DNA of 64,000 bases, taken from NCBI GenBank assembly GCA_037577475.1, contig CM075203.1, forward strand, positions 18,562,335 through 18,626,334, given 5' to 3'. This DNA comes from Chaunax sp. Z400 (Eukaryota; Chordata; Actinopteri; Lophiiformes; Chaunacidae). Within the stretch, counting starts at the first letter, position 1, and each line of letters opens with the position of its first letter. Shown piece after piece: positions 62,238 to 64,000 of this stretch. The notes under the pieces were generated by a model that saw only the letters and a program-made list of their open reading frames with translations, had not been told where the DNA came from and did not search any database. The translations under genes were made by a program, and so were the position numbers.

Positions 62238-63458
62238 GCGCTTTAGGCCCCTATAAGGTTAGATGATTGCTCTGACTCACACACATTCACCGCTACTGAG
62301 TTTAGCCAATAAATTTATGCTATTTCAATTTAATCACATCGTCAGGGACACTCGTCTGCTACAAACTCCGTGCATACTGTACATTAAATGTCACACACAG
62401 ACAGACGGAGGGGAGAGGGTGGATTTGAATGAAAATAAAGCAGATAGAGGCAATAAGACCAGTATGTTGTCAGGTAAACTTTGCACACAGAACACCCAAA
62501 AATGCCGAAACAGGCGTCTGTCTGAATGAAGTGCTCCTGCGTTGTGGAACGGGTGTGATGTAGTAATATGTCCAGGTGTGCGTCCTACACTGAGGGATTT
62601 AACGATGCGGTCGTAACAGGAAGTCCGTTATTTGAAGAACAAGCACAGAAGATGACCTCTAAACTGGGGAGATAATGAAATATATCAACTTTTGTGTTCA
62701 CTGTTGAGTCATACGTCACACCTCTTAATGTAGCGGAGCGCTGGTGTACATTATGAACACACACACCAAGGTGCTGTTGTGACGCCTTGTCTGTGACCAA
62801 AGAGGTCACAGAGAAGGGAATTCGTTTTGGTGCTGTAGCACAGTGCCTGTCTGAAAGTGGCTAAAGTCAAAACACACCAGCAGCAGATTAGATACACTAA
62901 TTAGTTACCATGATTACAGGCGACAGCTCTACCAGTGAGTCTGTGACCACACCTGTACAACAGTGTACAAAAATAATAATCACACTTAATGAATACTGAG
63001 AAGGCAACAAGATGAACTGATGAACAAAACATTCACATGGCCGACAACTGGAATATTTACACAAACGCAGTAGAGGGGGATACAGGAACGGGTTCCGTTC
63101 GTCCCGTTCGAATTGACACAACTTATTGATTCCACATCACCAAGTCTTAAAACTTTTAGATTTCTACAATGTAAAAACATGCTTAAGGCGTGGATATGAG
63201 TATTTCATGCTTGTATTTTATGTTGACTAACTATGGAGTAGTCTTTTGTTTTTTCATGTTAATACTTGATTGCTAAATGCTACTAATCACCTTTCTTTAA
63301 TGATCCTAAGGATTTCATGCTTATCATATGTGTGAAAACATGATTTCAATATTTCACCTTTTAAAAGTAACTTTTCTTTGGGTTTTTTTGCCGACAGGTA
63401 TAATGTGAGGTGAAATGTAGTGATAAAGCAGAGAATATGATTATAATATGTGCATAGT

Positions 63459-63485
63459 ACACACACACACACACACACACACACA
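63459..63485 (+). repeat. (CA)n microsatellite
   Basis: About 13 units, followed by an interrupted ACAC stretch to 63495. Confidence 0.95.
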
Positions 63486-64000
63486 TGCACACACAGGTAA
63501 ATGTGACCCCAGAACAGTTAATTGAAGAAAACCATAACATTTATGCAGATGCACACAGTACACAGTATAATAACCACCATTAAAACGGAGGACATGATGA
63601 GACCTTTACAAACAGAGCAGAGAGACTCTGGCTGTTAAACACAGTGAATGCAGCAGCAGCAATAGGATGCTTAGATGTTGTAGTTAGTAGCAGAAACTCA
63701 AACTCTATTTTATTTATAGTAAAGTCATTTTAAGGTTCCTCCACTGATATCTGTTTAATGCCACCAGTCAAAACAGTCTGCAGTCCTGAAGCTGAAGGAC
63801 ATGATGACCCATTCTGTGTCTGATGGATGAAAAACATTCATTGCTGACCCCCGTTTGTAGTTATTCTTGCATCATCTGAAATAACTTTATCTCAAAACAC
63901 GTTGTAGACTCAACTATGCATTAAAAAACTGTGGGCAGTGTCATTAAAAATGTAGAGGACTTTATTAGTTTGTGTGCAAAGCGTCCTCAACAGGTGATGA

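Larger units (their letters stand above)
61972..64000 (+). other. dnah9 intron 37, runs off the window
   Basis: No next exon was found. Two (CA)n tracts are listed separately; no other repeat or gene is recognised. Confidence 0.5.

Noticed and set aside
1..64000. A novel defence or metabolic gene system
   Set aside because: All supported coding sequence is one dynein heavy chain plus transposon remnants; no clustered unknown genes were found.

Overview
The window is a stretch of vertebrate, almost certainly teleost fish, genomic DNA. It has GT-AG split exons in long AT-rich introns, many (TG)n/(CA)n microsatellites, fish-type tRNA-derived SINEs, Tc1-like and hAT transposon remnants and a LINE fragment. 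Nothing looks bacterial or viral.

One host gene fills the window on the + strand: an axonemal outer-arm dynein heavy chain that I identify as dnah9. I could place 37 consecutive coding exons from 2431 to 61971. All follow the GT-AG rule and every phase joins, giving an open frame of exactly 2012 codons with no internal stop. The gene is partial at both ends: the first exon begins with two bases of a split codon, and the last ends before AAA3 is complete. The encoded part runs from the dimerising and intermediate-chain-binding tail (2431-19988), through the linker (about 19565-26039), into the motor ring: AAA1 (P-loop at 36618), AAA2 (P-loop at 51841) and AAA3 (P-loop at 58476). AAA4, the stalk and microtubule-binding domain, AAA5, AAA6 and the C-terminus must lie downstream.

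The remaining roughly 58 kb is intron. 1-2430 holds a decayed ZMYM/hAT-type transposase. 7972-11586 holds an antisense hAT (GTF2IRD2-like) transposase. 17787-19564 has a Tc1-like fragment. 19989-22434 has a SINE followed by another dispersed repeat. 29008-36562 is the largest intron and is mostly featureless. 37801-42849 has two SINEs and an antisense Tc1-like element. 52479-55648 is a dense nest: a small inverted-repeat element, a hAT/BED element, a complete tRNA-Asn(GTT) gene and a LINE fragment abutting the tRNA. 58597-61106 has an internally deleted Tc1-like element.

The most notable observations are these. The tRNA-Asn gene is joined almost base-to-base to a 5'-truncated LINE. A stem-loop-containing 3' tail is shared by that LINE, a SINE and two other loci. 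Two frame-neutral dnah9 exons (69 and 144 nt) have (TG)n tracts lying on or beside a splice site. I found no evidence for an undescribed multi-gene system; apart from the tRNA and transposon remnants, this is an ordinary ciliary motor gene.
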